Positions 36,123 to 48,406 of a stretch of DNA of 64,000 bases are shown here, piece by piece. A model generated the notes under the pieces. That model had not been told where the DNA came from and ran no database searches. It worked only from the letters and a program-made list of their open reading frames with translations. How positions within the stretch are numbered: position 1 is the stretch's first letter; every line of letters starts with the position of its first letter. Position numbers and translations under genes: made by a program. Source of the stretch: Chlorella sorokiniana (Eukaryota > Chlorophyta > Trebouxiophyceae > Chlorellales > Chlorellaceae); assembly GCA_025917655.1 (NCBI GenBank), contig CP084609.1, positions 62,001 through 126,000 of the forward strand, read 5' to 3'.

Positions 36123-37914
36123 GGGGGCCCTGGAACCCCTCCGTGGAGCGGGAGCTACCTGCCTGCGGCCATGCCCCTGCAGCGCACACAGCGGCGAGCA
36201 GAAACCTGTTTGAGCAGCATCTCGACTGCCAATATCCCCACTATAGTATTCATTTTAGTGTTATAATCAGGCACTAAGGGCCTCAGCAGCCGGAAGCCAG
36301 CCACACCTGTGCTTGTTATCCCACTTGTCGAGGTTCACGGATCGCGATCTGTATTGATCAACCTGAATTTCTTGTTTAACAGCACTCGCATGAGGAGCAC
36401 CGCCGCAATGAGGTTTGTGCGCAGCCGCACTACAACCGAGTACTTATGTTCCTCAACAAGGCTACATCGAGGCCATCAATACTCCACTGCATTTCACTGG
36501 TCTCTTGGTATGGATGGCACGCTGCCGGCATCTCATAGTGACCGCTTGGTCGCTGCGTTCGGGCTGCGCGTCCTGGTGCATGCAAGCGATCTCAGCATTC
36601 ACAAAGGTTTCGAGCCAGCTTATCGAAAGGGGCTGCGGCCTCGCTCCGACATGGGCAGCAGCCTGGGTGCCTCCTGCCGCTCCCCGCCGCCCGCGACAGC
36701 CGCTGCAGGCCGCCAGCTGCTGGCGCGCCAAACAGCCAGAGCTTGGCTGTTGCGCAAAAGACACATAACGCCATGCCTGCTGCAGCAGACTAGACAGCTA
36801 AGCTGCTGGAGCTGCACGTTAATTTTAATTTATAACAAAAGAGCCTGGAACTCCCTCTCAGCGGCATGCTGCCGGCGCGTGCGCACCCGGCGATGCTTCC
36901 CATCTCGCACCCCCGCCGCTGCGCCTCCCTTGCGCCCGCAAACCACCGCCGCTGCAACTGAGAGGCAAGCGCTTCGCAGGGGCCCTGCAGTGTGAGCGGA
37001 ATTGCGTGGACCGTGGTGAGTCGTGGCGGGCCACCCCCACCCCAGCATGCAAGCGCACTTTTTAACACGCTTGTGAGGCGCACCAGGCGGCGGAAGCAAC
37101 TTCCTCCCCAGCCGGCAGACGCACCTCCCCCTCCAAGAGCGCTGCGCCATCCCGCGGTGCCCTGACAAACCATCTGCCAGGGCTGCAGATCTCCAGGCGC
37201 TGCTGCCAGCTGGCATTTGGAACCGTGTCGGGGGCCGGGAAAGAGCCCCAGGGGGCGTTGCCTACAGGTGAGCCGCATCGTTCTGCATGCTGCATGCATG
37301 CGCATGAGAAGCCCTAATTTGTGCTGAACCGGCCCTGAAGGCCGGCCTGTAGGCCAGGGGTGAGGGTCCTCTGGAAGCCCCGCTTTGCCGGCACTTGCTG
37401 CCGCCGCCAAGCGCGCCGCCGCTGACGGGCAGCCCGCTCGCGGCGCCCAACTGAGCGCTGTGGGATCCGGGTTTGGACCACAGGTTTGCGCAAAGAGGTC
37501 GTGGGAGTGCCTCAGAGAGCGAGATCGTGCCGTGGGCTGCCCTGGAGGTTTTGGTTTGACAAATCAGAGATGGGAATCTCATCAGCCCACCCCTCCCCTG
37601 CCCTGCAGTGCTTGCAAACCCGGGCCGGCCGCAAGCGAAGGCCCTGCGACGCGAATCGCACGCATCGCGTTCAATGGCACGCATTGTGGGAGGAGTTTAC
37701 CTCCAGCCTGCGCGCCGGCAGATGATCCCTCGGCTTCCTGGCCGACTTCCAGCCACATGACCAGCAAGGCTTGCTAGCACTGCCGCCGCTCCTGTATTTA
37801 CGTCGCGCCGCCATCCCATCGCGCACAATTCTTTCCCCATCGTCGTCGATCGTGCGCGTGGCTCGTGCGCGCAGGTCTCGCCGGGTGTCCGCTCGTCTCA
37901 CGCCAGCCATCAAG
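36123..37914. other. Divergent intergenic region, ZFC3H1-like / SBP56-family
   Basis: This 1.8-kb region lies between a minus gene starting at 36122 and a plus gene starting at 37915, so it holds both promoters. It has AT-richer islands than the rest of the window (about 36220-36400 and 36815-36840). Several open frames exist on both strands, but none shows exon structure, known motifs or a poly(A) box; I call no gene. Confidence 0.5.
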
Positions 37915-40900
37915 ATGGCCATTGCGCGCCGCTCTGCTGCCGCCCTGCTCCTGCTCGGCCTGCTGGTGGGCCATGCCTACGGCCGCGAAATCAAGCAACT
38001 CACCGGCATCCTCGGCGCCGTCACGGGCATCCTGACCGGCCCCCAGCTTCCACCCCTGCCCCTGACGGTGCGCCCAACAGGCGCACGCACTCGATGCGAG
38101 GCCCCCATGGGGCCAGCCTGCCCTGCCTGCCCACCTGCTGCCCTCCTGCCGCCCTGCCAGCATCCAGCATGCACGAATGCGATGCATCCAGGCAGCCTGG
38201 TGCCCCCGCGCTGCGCCATCTGGCGGGGCTGGCCGACGGCCTCGCCGGGCGCCAGCTGATCCGCTGGCGCTCGCCTTCTGCCTGGCTTCCCGCCCCGCAG
38301 CTGCCCTCCCTGGCTGGCCTGCCCGACGCCAAGCCCGCCCCCAACACCCCCGCACCGGCCCCTTCCTCTATGTCTGGGCCGCCTACGGAAACAGCTGTGA
38401 GTGGCGGCGCCAGCGGCCGGCCGCATGCACCCGCCGCGCCCCCGTCAGACAGATGACGCAGCTGCGCGCCGCATGAATTGCCCCCAGCCCCCGAACCCCG
38501 CTCGCTGCTGCCTGCCACGGCGCCGCTGGGCGCGGGCACGGGCGTGCTTGGTGGCATGCAAGCGCCTGAATGCCGCCCCGACGTGCTGCTCGTTGCTAAA
38601 CCATTTCTCATCCTTTCTTCTGCGTGTCTGGCCGCCCGCACATTCAGACACCGATCCCCTGCCCATCAACGTCGTCTCCGAACTCACACGGTGCGCACCC
38701 GCTGCCGCCGCCCGCCGCCCGCTGCACTTGCGACGCTGCGGCGCCCTTGCTCCCCGCTGCTTGCAGGCGTGTCCCCAGCCCCAGCTGCACACACCAGCCC
38801 AGCCTCACCCCCCCCACCCCACCCCCTGCCTGACCGCAGGCAGAGCGACTTCCTGGCAACGATCGACCTCAACAAGAACTCCCCCACGTGAGCTTTTCCT
38901 CCTCCTCCTCCACCACCGGCCGCCTGGCTGAGTGCAGAGCGCAGTCGGATTCACGCCCAGGATCCTGCGCCTGCCTGCCTCGCCCTGCGCAGCCTGCTGC
39001 CTGCGGTTCTGCCGCGGGGGGAGAAAGCCTTGCTGCGGTGGTTGCATGGCGACTGATTCAATGCTGTGCTGCTTGTGTGTTGCAGTTACCGCAAGATCAT
39101 CCACTATGAGCCCATCGGTGAGGAGGGAGGGGGGCATGGGGATGACTGGGGGCGGGTTTGGGCGGCGGGGGGCCCAAGCGGCGGCGCTGAGGCGGCGGCG
39201 CTCATTGCCGGGAGCGCCCCGCCTCTTTCTGGCTCCCCCTGCTGCCCGCTGCTGTTGGCACACCAGCGGCAGCCATGCCCCGCTGCTTTGTGCAGCTGCA
39301 GCAGCCCGCGGCGCAAGCTGCCAGCCTGCGCCCTGCCGCCGCCCATGGGCGTGGTTCCTTCCTTGCTTTCTGTCCCTGCCGCCGCCGACGACGACGCCCT
39401 TCCCGTGCCGCCCTCCACCCCGCAGGCTCCACCGGCAACGAGCCCCACCACATCTCGGTGAGCCGCTGCTGCCCGTCTGCTGCGTCCCTGCTGATTTGAA
39501 CCGGTTGTTGGGTCGATGCCGGCGGGCGTAATCCTTTCTTTCTTTCCGACTGGCGGCGGCATGAGGGTCGCTGGCTGGCGGGGGCCGGCCCTGCCGCGGG
39601 GCCGGCCGCTGCGCCCATTGCGCCCTGTTGTTACTTCCCCGTTGCAAGGCTCTGTGTCTGGTTCTCCAAAGGGAAAGGCAACGGCTTGACTGCGAACACT
39701 CACCACCCTTTTCCCTGCTCCCCCCGCAGACCAACTTCAACGTCACCCGCATCGTCGGCTCCGGCCTGCTGTCCTTCATCGGCAGCACCCAGGTGTGTGT
39801 GTGTGTGTGTGTGGGGGGAGAGCGAGCCCTCGGGGGAAACGGTTCTTGCCCCGCCAGCGGCAGCAGCTCTCGCGTCAAGCGTCCCCTGCGCCGCCGCATG
39901 CGCTCGGCTAAGAGCCGCCGCAGCGGCAGGCCGCTGCCTCCTCGGCTCCCGGTTGCATCCACGGCTGTCGTGCCTCCTCTTTTATTCCCGCAGCCCCTCA
40001 AGCACGACTTCTACCAGTTCGACATTGAGACGGTGAGGAGGGTTGCTGCAGATGCAGCACAGCAGTACATGCATGTACTGCATATGACAGCTGGGATATG
40101 GCAGCTGGCACGTTCAGCCAAGACGGCGCCGCCGCCTGCCTCCCGGCCCTCTGCCAAAGCGGCGGCCGCACGGCGGTCGGCCAGCTGGCGCCAGCATAGA
40201 GGGTGCTGCCGCTCGCCTGCGGCCAGCCTGCCGCTGGCCCTGTGCGTGAATATCTGCTTCAAACGGGAGGTCCCCATCCCCCGACCCACCCGTCCGCCCA
40301 GCCACAACCCACCCTCTGGGAGACTCCCCCTCCCCCCCCACACACACGCACCACACATCCCTGACCCAATCTACTGCTCCCCCTCCCCTCCCCGCCCACG
40401 CAAAAAAACATGCGCAGGACCCACGCACGCCCAAGTTCCTGAAGAGCAACACCGCGCTGCTGCCCGGCAAGGGCAACGCGGTGGGCGGCGCCGTCGCGGA
40501 CCACGTGTTTGGCCTGGCCGACGGCACCTACCTGACCACCCAGGTGGGGTTGAAAGTGGCGGCGTTTGGGTGGTGGGTGGTTGTGTGGTGACTTGCTTGC
40601 TCAGACACCTCCCAGCCTCTAGATCGTCTGGTGAAGCGCCCACCCAGCTGCGCCCCCCCCTCCCTCCCCCCTGTGCCCCCCCCCACCCCCCTCCTCGCGC
40701 AGATGGGCGGCAAGACGGGCGCCCCCGCCGGCTCCATCACCATCTTTGACAAGAACCTCAACTCTGTGGGCTCCTGGAACCTGGGCCCCAACGCCGACAA
40801 CTCCAACTGTGAGCCAGCCGCGCTCCCTTTCTCTCCTTCCTTTTTTTTTTTTTTTTTTTTTTTTTTTGCTTTCTTTCTTTCCTTCAGCCAGCTGTGCACC

Positions 40901-42817
40901 TCCAGCTGTGTGCCGCCAGCCCTGCCCGCCCGTGCTTGCTGGCACCAGCGCACCCGTGTGCAGCTCACCTGCTCCTGGCTGGTCACAGTTCTGGCGGCCT
41001 CGACAGCCCCCCTTTTCCCTCCCAACTCGCAGTCGACCCCCATGGCATCGACGTGAAGACCGCCGCCAACGGCCAGAAGGTGCGCCCCCCCCGGCCCGGC
41101 CCTTGAGAGGCGCACGGGGATCTTAAGACACAGCAAGCTTGCCACCCTGCCCTCCAGCCCGAGAGCCTGCCACTGATCGCTGCTGCCGGGCGCTGCTCCT
41201 TCCTTTGTCCTGCCTGCTTCAAGGCCTTGCCTCGCCGGCCGCAGCGACCCCACCGGCGGCGCCCGAGCGCAGCGCTGAGGCCAGGGCACGCACGGCCTTC
41301 CCCTCCGCTGCCTCCTCCTGACGCATACTTGCATGGTCTGTCCAACCAATGCAGCTCCTGATTTCCTCCGATTTCGTCAACCCCCTGTCCACGGTCACCG
41401 CCAACGTGAGCAAGTGCCGCCGCCCGCCGGCCGCTGCCCCCCGTCGGCTACCTTCCTCCTTTGCACCGCACGTGTCGTGGCCGCTTCTCTCCTGCCGGGA
41501 GCTGGGCAGCCTCGCCGCCATGCTCCCCGTTTGCTTGTCGCTGGCAAACAGGAGGGGAGGAGGGTACGCGTGGCCTCCTGTTTGTGGATGTTCAGCCCTC
41601 CCCCACCTACACACCCACACCACGCACACGCCCACACACACCCACACACACACACACCCTCTCACACACAAACACCCACATCCTTCCCCGCAGGCCTTCT
41701 CAATCCTGGGCTTCAAGCCCGCCCAGGACCTGGTCCCCTACACCGACATCATCAAGCGCCAGACCGTGCGCGTTTGGGACTTCGACAACAACGTGCCCTC
41801 CTGTGAGCGGCGGCCCTGTTTTTTGTCTGCCCCGCGCTGGCGTCGTGCGTGTTCAGCTTAGCGGTGGAAGGGGGAAGGGAGCAGATGGGCTCTGGGCCCT
41901 CCTCTGGCATGGCAGATGTGCTGGCAGCTTTATGCAACAGCCAAGGTGTGTCGAGCCCAGCTGAGCGCTCACTCTGTGGTGCCGCCGCCCGCCCCTTCTG
42001 CCTCGCAGCTCCCCGCACCATCCAGCTGCCCGGCGCTCAGGGCGTGATTGACGTCAAGGTAAGGGGGAATCTGCGTGGTATGCCTGGCATGTTTGGTGGC
42101 GGCATGCAGTGTGCTGCCTGCCAGGGGTGGGCTCCGAGCGCCGGCAGCAGCGCGAATGGCTGCGCCGCCCGCCTGCCCCCGCCACATCTGCCCCGCCCTC
42201 CCCCACTCTTTGCTGTTGCCCCCACCCCCCCGCCGCACGCAGTTTGTGCCCAACCGCCGCGACAACCTGGCCCTGGCCACCGGCGTGTTTGGCAACGCTC
42301 TGTACTGGATTGACCCGGACACCAACAGCGCCGGCATCGCCCTGCAGGTGCGCCTCCTTCTGGGGCGGCGCCGCCGGCGGTGTGTGTGTGTGTGTGTGTG
42401 TGGTGCTGCTTTCTTGAGGGACAAGCGCAGAGGAGGGCCCAGTGCTGGCAGCGCATGCTGCGCAGCAGTTTGGGAGCCGGAAGGAACAGAAGTGCGGACA
42501 AGGGGAGGCATTCGCGGCCCGCCTGCTGCGAGGCCACGATGCGCGCCTTGACCTCAAGCAATCCCCCCTCCCCCCCCGCCCCGCAGTTCCCCACTGATAA
42601 GGAGTACCACCCCCACCTGCTGGCCGCCGCCAACCTCCAGGTGCGACGCTAGGGCCGCCGCCGCAGCAGCGCTAGCACGCCCGCTGCCGCCAACACGGCA
42701 CCAGCTGTTCTCTCTCGCGACAGAGCGGCGCTGCGCCTGCTGCCGCCTGCCAAACCTCGGTTTGCCGTGTCTTGCCGCACCGCCCGCCCATACACAGCCG
42801 CATCACACATCCCCCCA

Positions 42818-42860
<43 letters not shown>

Positions 42861-44346
42861 CCACAATTAATCACCGCCGCATGCGCTTCCAACTCTTGCA
42901 GGGCACCCGCTTCCTGCTGTCCGGCCAGCGCGCGGGCCAGGTGTACCTTCTGGACACCACCAACCCCAAGCGGGTGCGGCACCGCTTCAGCCGCTGATCC
43001 CCTCACCCCCCCCGATCGGTGCCCAGCCCTCGCTGCCCGCGTGCTGGCGCCGCCAGCAGCCTGACAGCCGCCGGCCAGCCTCCCAGCGCCTTGCGTTCCT
43101 CCCCCGGCAACCCACGCTCCTTTCCCGCCTTCTTTTCCTGGGCTGGCTGTCTCAGCACAGCATTCAACTCCGGCCCGTGCCTGTGCTGCTAGAACCGCTG
43201 TTGCTGCTGCATTGGCCGGTACCGCCGCTGCTGTTGCACTGACCGGTACCGCCGCTGCTGTTGCACTGGCCGGCACCGCAGGTCAGGATCCTGGACACCT
43301 ACTCCACCGGCCCCGGCTCCTCCCCCACTACATCGTGCCCATCGCCAAGGGTGCGCCCGCCGCCCCTCCCCTCTCTCTGGGTTTATACCGTCCTTGACAT
43401 CCCCTCTCTTCGTCGATGCGCTCTGCCCGAATGGTGCCGCTCCCCCTGCCGCGGGCAGCCCCCGCCCAGCACCTCCCCCTGCCTGAAGCTGCCCTGATCT
43501 TCGATGCCCCGGCACTATGGCCGGCACCACGCCCTCCGCCGCCGTGCCTGACCCGCGTGGCTTTCCCCTCCCCCGCCAAACTGTGCCCCTCTTTGGTTTT
43601 CCCTTTCCAAACCGTGCCCCGCCGCAGGCTCCAACACCTTTGCCGTCGCCGACTACTTCCTGGATCAGGGCGCGATCGGCGCGGTGCGCGCCGCCGGCAA
43701 CAAGCGCGTCTTCGTGCTGGAGGTCGACTTCGCCACCGACAAGTTCAAGGACGTGAGCCTCGCTGCCGCTGTCACGCCGGCGCTCTTGTTCTCGTGTTTG
43801 GGTGCTGCCGTTTGGCCCGCTCCGGCTCTTGCGTGGGTCGGGGCTTGGCGGAGGGGGTGATGCCCAACACTTCAGTCAACACCCCCCCCACCCCCACCCC
43901 CACCCCGATACACACACCCACAACAACACATCTTGCATCATGTTCTGACACGTTCCCCCTCTCTTGCTAACCCACCCACCCACCCCCCACATACACACAG
44001 AGCACCGCCTTCTTCTTCGACTTCTCCAAGATCCCGGCCCGCCCCCACGGCATTGCCACCAACCGCCAGTACATCGGTGAGGGGGCGGTACGATGCGGCA
44101 GTACGGTGCCAGCACCAGTCTCTCTGCACCAGTGCAATGGTCTGCTCCGGTGCTGCCCTTCGTGCATGGCGCGGCATCAGCACACAGGCCAATACATGCG
44201 TGCGCACGGAACAGCTGTTCTCGCAACTCCTGATCGGCTGCCTCCGTTGGTGTGTGCGTGTGTTGTCCGTCCCGCTGCAACCGAGCAACACCTGCCTGAC
44301 ATCCTGCCTCCCGCGCCGCTGCCTCGCAGATGTGGAGAACCAGTGA
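37915..44346 (+). CDS. SBP1: Secreted SBP56 / methanethiol-oxidase family protein
   Basis: Twenty-one exons, about 504 residues: 37915-38067, 38301-38396, 38648-38690, 38840-38887, 39086-39117, 39426-39457, 39730-39792, 39994-40032, 40418-40543, 40703-40808, 41033-41079, 41355-41405, 41694-41802, 42009-42058, 42243-42347, 42587-42640, 42902-42973, 43282-43350, 43628-43752, 44001-44076, 44330-44346. A signal peptide is clear (MAIARRSAAALLLLGLLVG, then HAYG). Family blocks: FLYVWAAYGNS, SDFLATIDLNKNSPTYRKII, NEPHHIS (the conserved His pair), FDPHGIDVK, VRVWDFDNNVP and RPHGIATN. The SBP56 beta-propeller family includes human SELENBP1, a copper-dependent methanethiol oxidase; the His residues are candidate metal ligands. 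Exon lengths sum to 1513 and two exons (2 and 18) need one extra C each to stay in frame, giving exactly 505 codons. Cys-selenium binding is not evident. Its export or lumenal location is inferred from the signal peptide only. Confidence 0.85.
39793..39813 (+). repeat. (GT)n tract starting at the 5' splice site of SBP56-gene intron 7
   Basis: The donor GT is itself the first unit of about ten GT repeats. A second (TG)n lies at 42381-42402 near the donor of intron 15. Confidence 0.9.
42821..42857 (+). repeat. (AC)n microsatellite in SBP56-gene intron 16
   Basis: About eighteen AC units ending some 45 nt before the acceptor of exon 17. Confidence 0.9.
43194..43281 (+). repeat. 27-bp minisatellite ending at a 3' splice site
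   Basis: Three tandem 27-bp units (each starting ACCGC and ending CCGGT or CCGGC) fill the end of intron 17 of the SBP56-family gene. The partial fourth unit, ACCGCAG, is the acceptor of exon 18. Confidence 0.85.
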
Positions 44347-45273
44347 GCGGCGCAAAGCGGTTTCGCTCGGCGTGCGGCAGGGGCAGCTGGGGCGGCAGGC
44401 CACCCGCCGAACGCGAGTGGCCCGCACCGCCACCCATCCCGCGGCGCCGCCGCCGCAACGGCCCCTCACGCCTACCTACCCCTGATGCGACGGAAGAAGA
44501 CCCTACAAGCAGAGAAAGCTCGTGGCGACGGCGCTTTCTCACCGTGATCCCCAAGACTCCCCAGTTCCCACCTCACCTCGCGGCATGGATGCTGCACCAG
44601 GCGAGCGGCGTTGTGCCGCGCGGCTTGCCCGCTGAGGCTAGCGTGCCGCACGACGACCGCTGTGTGCCTTTTTTGTGCCCCCTTCGCTTCTTGTTGCGAA
44701 CGGGACCCGTGAGCCTCCCACCCTCTGCCCCGCACCCCTTTTCAGCCATTCTTTTCTGCTGCCGCCCGGCACCCGTTGCCTGCCTGCAACCTCACAAGGG
44801 ATCCCTTCTCAGCGATACTCACCATTTCATCACTTGCCTGTCAGTCTGCAGCTGCGTAGCTCGCTTCCTTGAATGCTATGAAGACAGCCTGCCCAGACAA
44901 CAGTGATATGGCCCTCAGCTGGATCAGTGCGGCGGCGGCGGCGGGGCGCCGGTACCGGTAGGCTCCGCCTCTCGAGGCTCGAGCGCTTCCCACTTTGCAC
45001 CTCAATTCAGCGCCGCAGGCATCACGTCTCGGCAGGGGTGGCAGTGCAAAGCCAGCAACCGAACCAGGTCTTCAATAGGGGATCCACACTGGCACCTGGT
45101 GGTTGGCTTCATGAAGTACCAATGGCGGTGTACTGCAACCCGAAGAGCCCCACTGGCTAGGCGTTGATATACCGCGCGCACATGGCAATCCCAGACGTTT
45201 CTAATTGCCCACGCCCTCACAACCACGACTGGGACAGACAAAACCTGGTTTGCGAAAGCGGCCGGGAGCATAC
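44347..45273. other. Intergenic, SBP56-family 3' side and CysQ-like promoter
   Basis: Two plus-strand genes flank this 927-bp stretch. No coding exon is supported. I see no TGTAA box here, so the poly(A) signal of the upstream gene is not identified. A CGGTACCG palindrome lies at about 44950. Confidence 0.5.
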
Positions 45274-47817
45274 ATGTCGCTGAACATCGAACTGTCGCAG
45301 CAGATTGACTGCCAGCAAGTAGTGGCAATCGCCAGAAGAGCCTGCGATGCGATCCTCGCGGTTTACGAGTCCGAGGTGATCTTGCCTGCGCGGCGGTGCC
45401 GAGTCCCTTCTGCAGTTGACCCTCCAACGTGGGTTCGCCGCGGAGAGGAAGACACGAGCGCCGCTGCACGACTGCAGCACGCCTGCTGCTCACCGCCCTG
45501 CCGCCACGCCTGTGCGCCCCTGCTGCACGGCTGCAGGCGGGGACTTGGGGTGTGGACCACAAGCTGGACGAGTCCCCCGTGACCCGAGCAGACAAGGAGG
45601 CCAACGCTGTCATTTGCGAGGGGCTCGGCCGCATAGGTGGGCTGCGCCCGCACGCAAAACCCGCGCCCTGGACTGGATTCCCATCCATCAAGCGCTGCGT
45701 ATCTGTGGCTTGCCATCAGCACTGACTGATGGCCAGCTGTGGCGCCATGCGCGACGTGCTGATCGAGCGCATCGTGGGCCAAGGATGGGATGTCTGCGCA
45801 GAGGTCTCGGCGCGGCAACCGATCAATGCGCAAGCTGCCCTCCCGACCCTGCTGCTCGCTCGCCGCCGCCGCCGCCGCCCCGCAGCCCCCACATCCCCAT
45901 CGTGTCTGAAGAGAACCTGGAGGTTCCGTTTGAGACGCGCAAGGTGGGCCCCAGCACCTTGCGCTTGCGCCGGTGTCCCTGTGCCCGGCCTGGCTGGCGG
46001 AACGCGGGCAGCGCGCCTCCCCGTCTTCCGTCGCTGCCGTGCACACTCCACCAGCTTCACCTCCGCCCGCCGCGTCCGCTGTCCTTCCCGCCTTTGGGTT
46101 GAGCAGCAGCTGTTGGCCTGCGCCCTCTCTTCACTCCACACGCACGCAGCCGCCGCTGCCTCCACATACACGATTGCCACCACCGCCCACCACCACCACG
46201 CACCCAAGCACACCCATATTGGGGCAGGATGAACACCCCATCCACTGGAACAAACCTTGATGCCAGTTTCCCCCCTCTAACCCCCTCCTTCGCATTGTCG
46301 AACTTCCGTCAACAGGAACAAACCTTGATGCCAGTCCCCTCTCCCCCCCCGTGTCCAGGGCTACCAGTACAGCTGGTGCGTGGACCCGCTGGACGGCACC
46401 CGCGACTTCCTCAAACGCAACGGCCAGTTCACCGTCAACATCGCGCTGCTGCAGGGCAGCCAGGCCGTGCTGGGGGTAGTGGCGGTGCCGGTGGAGGTGA
46501 GTGGAGGGGTGGGTGGGGTGGGGTGGGGGTGGAGGGGAAGGGTGGGGAACAGGAGGTGGGGGTGGGGTGGGTGATGGGTGGATGCGCTGCTGCGCCTTGC
46601 ACAAGTGAAAGGTCCCGACGGCCCGAGTGCGTTCTTGCGTGCGAGTTCAGTGCATGCAAGTGCTGGGTGCGGTTCTGGCAGCATGGGTGCGTCTGTTTTT
46701 GGAGGTGCACACCGGGGACTCCGCTGTTGGATGGCGGCGCTGCCTGCGGACAACAGAGAAGAGCGGCACATCTTCACAGACACAGAGACATGGATCCCTC
46801 TCACCCGCCCCCGTGTACATGCCCCGCTTCTTTCACCCGACCCCATCCTGCCTCCCTCCACCGCCAGGGCTCCGTCTACTGGGCTGTCAAGGGGCAAGGC
46901 GCGTTCGTGCAGCGGGGGAGCAGCCGCCGCGGCGGCTGCGCTGCGCTGACGTGGACCTGAGCCAGCCGGGGCTTACAGTGGTCGGTTCCTCCTGCCTCAG
47001 CCGGCCCGCGTCACAGGAGTTTGTGGCGACGCTGCGGCGGCCGAGGTTCCGGCAGCTGGGCAGCTCTCTCAAGCTGCTGATGGTGGGTGCCGCCCCGCTC
47101 TCTCGTTTCTTTCGTTCTTGTGCTCCCTTTTTGGCGCCAGCGGCGGTTTTTGCCGCCGCACAGAACTTCCTGCTCTGGCGCATGTGCGGGGCGGCTGCTG
47201 CGGCGTGGCCGCCGAGCGAGGCTGTGCAGCCGCTGCGCCGAGCACGCCCCACGAGGCTGGTTTTTTCAGACCGCTCGCTGTTTCCCGGGCCTGCCTGCCG
47301 CCGCCACGAGGAGTGCGCCCCACGTGGCTGCCCTGCCAGGGGTGGAAGGCTGCCTGCCCGGCTGCACGCCAGGTGCACTTACGCCGCAGAGCCTCCCTCC
47401 CCCTCGTTGGCGCAGGTGGCGGAGGGGACGGCCCACATCTATCCTCGCATGGCAGCATGCCATGAGTGGGACACGGCTGCAGCGCACGTGATAGTGGAGG
47501 AGGCTGGGGCGCGGTGCTGCAGGCGGGGCTCTGCGACGGCAACGGGCGGCCGCTGGAGGACTGGAAGGTGTGTGTGCAGGTGTATGTGTTGTTTTGGGGG
47601 AGGGGCGGCGGGGGGGGTCCCGCCTGCCTGCTGCTTGACAGCCAACAGCTGCTCTTTGTACGGCAGCTCCTGCTTCAACTGGCCTGGCCCTCACCCGCTC
47701 TGCCATGCTTGCCATGCGCAGGCGGCGCTGGCAAGGCAGCTCCCCTTGCAGTACAACAAGCGGGACACCCTGAACCCCTGGTTCGTGGTGTACGGCAGGA
47801 GGACGGCGGCGGCATGA
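45274..47817 (+). CDS. cysQ: 3'(2'),5'-bisphosphate nucleotidase, CysQ/SAL1 family
   Basis: Seven exons: 45274-45375, 45537-45636, 45886-45943, 46359-46496, 46868-47082, 47416-47567, 47722-47817, about 287 residues, the usual CysQ length. Start [20 protein letters not shown]. The family motifs are all present: [21 protein letters not shown] (metal-binding Glu), [19 protein letters not shown] (the DPxDGT Mg2+ site), [37 protein letters not shown] (the WD metal site) and NPWFVVYG. The enzyme removes the 3' phosphate of PAP/PAPS, sparing sulfate assimilation from PAP toxicity; an inositol-phosphatase side activity is common. It resembles bacterial CysQ more than the longer plant SAL1. No clear transit peptide. 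Exons 3, 5 and 6 each need one extra C or G at a homopolymer run to stay open; with these three the length is exactly 288 codons. Confidence 0.9.
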
Positions 47818-47997
47818 CATTCCGTGACCCCCATGTTGGCATTGCCTTGCAAGCCTCTGCACCCCAAGGTTGTTGCTTCAGACATTGTTTCTCGCCGCTG
47901 TGTTCGGCTGTCCTGGTGCGTTGCCTTGCATGCGCCCCCAGACTGCACGTTGCCACCCATTTCATCCTGTGAGCCTGCCTGGACGCTGTTTTCTTCC

Positions 47998-48002
47998 TGT
48001 AA
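47998..48002 (+). terminator. TGTAA poly(A) signal of the CysQ-like gene
   Basis: TGTAA about 180 nt after the stop at 47817, followed by AT-rich sequence. Confidence 0.7.
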
Positions 48003-48406
48003 CAATAAATGCATTTGAATGCAGGCTTCAAAGCGCATGGGCAGATGGCGCGTTCCGTCGCCAGGCGGGCCAGCGGCCACGGGGCTTGTGGGCACTAGAG
48101 GGGCGACCAGCCTATGCCCGGTAGGTTGGCAATCTAAAAGGCAGGAACACAGCTGCAGCCGCAGATAAAAGCCTAGAAGCGTGAATGTGGAAGAGTGGAA
48201 CCTTTCCCCGGTGTTGCAGAGCAGCGCAAAATGCATTACTGGAGCCCCAAGACAACTAAATGGTGTCGCAGTATGTTGTTCGATCAAAGAGCAACGACAA
48301 TGATGCTTTGCAAAAGCCTGTACCGCTTCTCATGCTGTACACCAGCCTTTAGAATAAGCCCAGCATGCCAAAGCGATTGCACACAGCCTCCTGCCCACCG
48401 CTCATT
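48003..48406. other. Intergenic, TOM9 promoter and 5' UTR
   Basis: Follows the TGTAA box of the CysQ-like gene and precedes the TOM9 start at 48407. No coding exon is supported. The sequence is more AT-rich than its surroundings. Confidence 0.5.

Noticed and set aside
36309-37770. Open frames of 60-228 codons on both strands in the divergent intergenic region.
   Set aside because: No known motif, no consistent exon phase, no poly(A) box; composition is that of translated GC-rich spacer.
43282-43350. Programmed ribosomal frameshifting as explanation of the frame breaks.
   Set aside because: Breaks occur in many unrelated genes, at ordinary G/C runs without a consistent slippery site or structure, and some lie a few codons apart. 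Absent bases explain all of them more simply.
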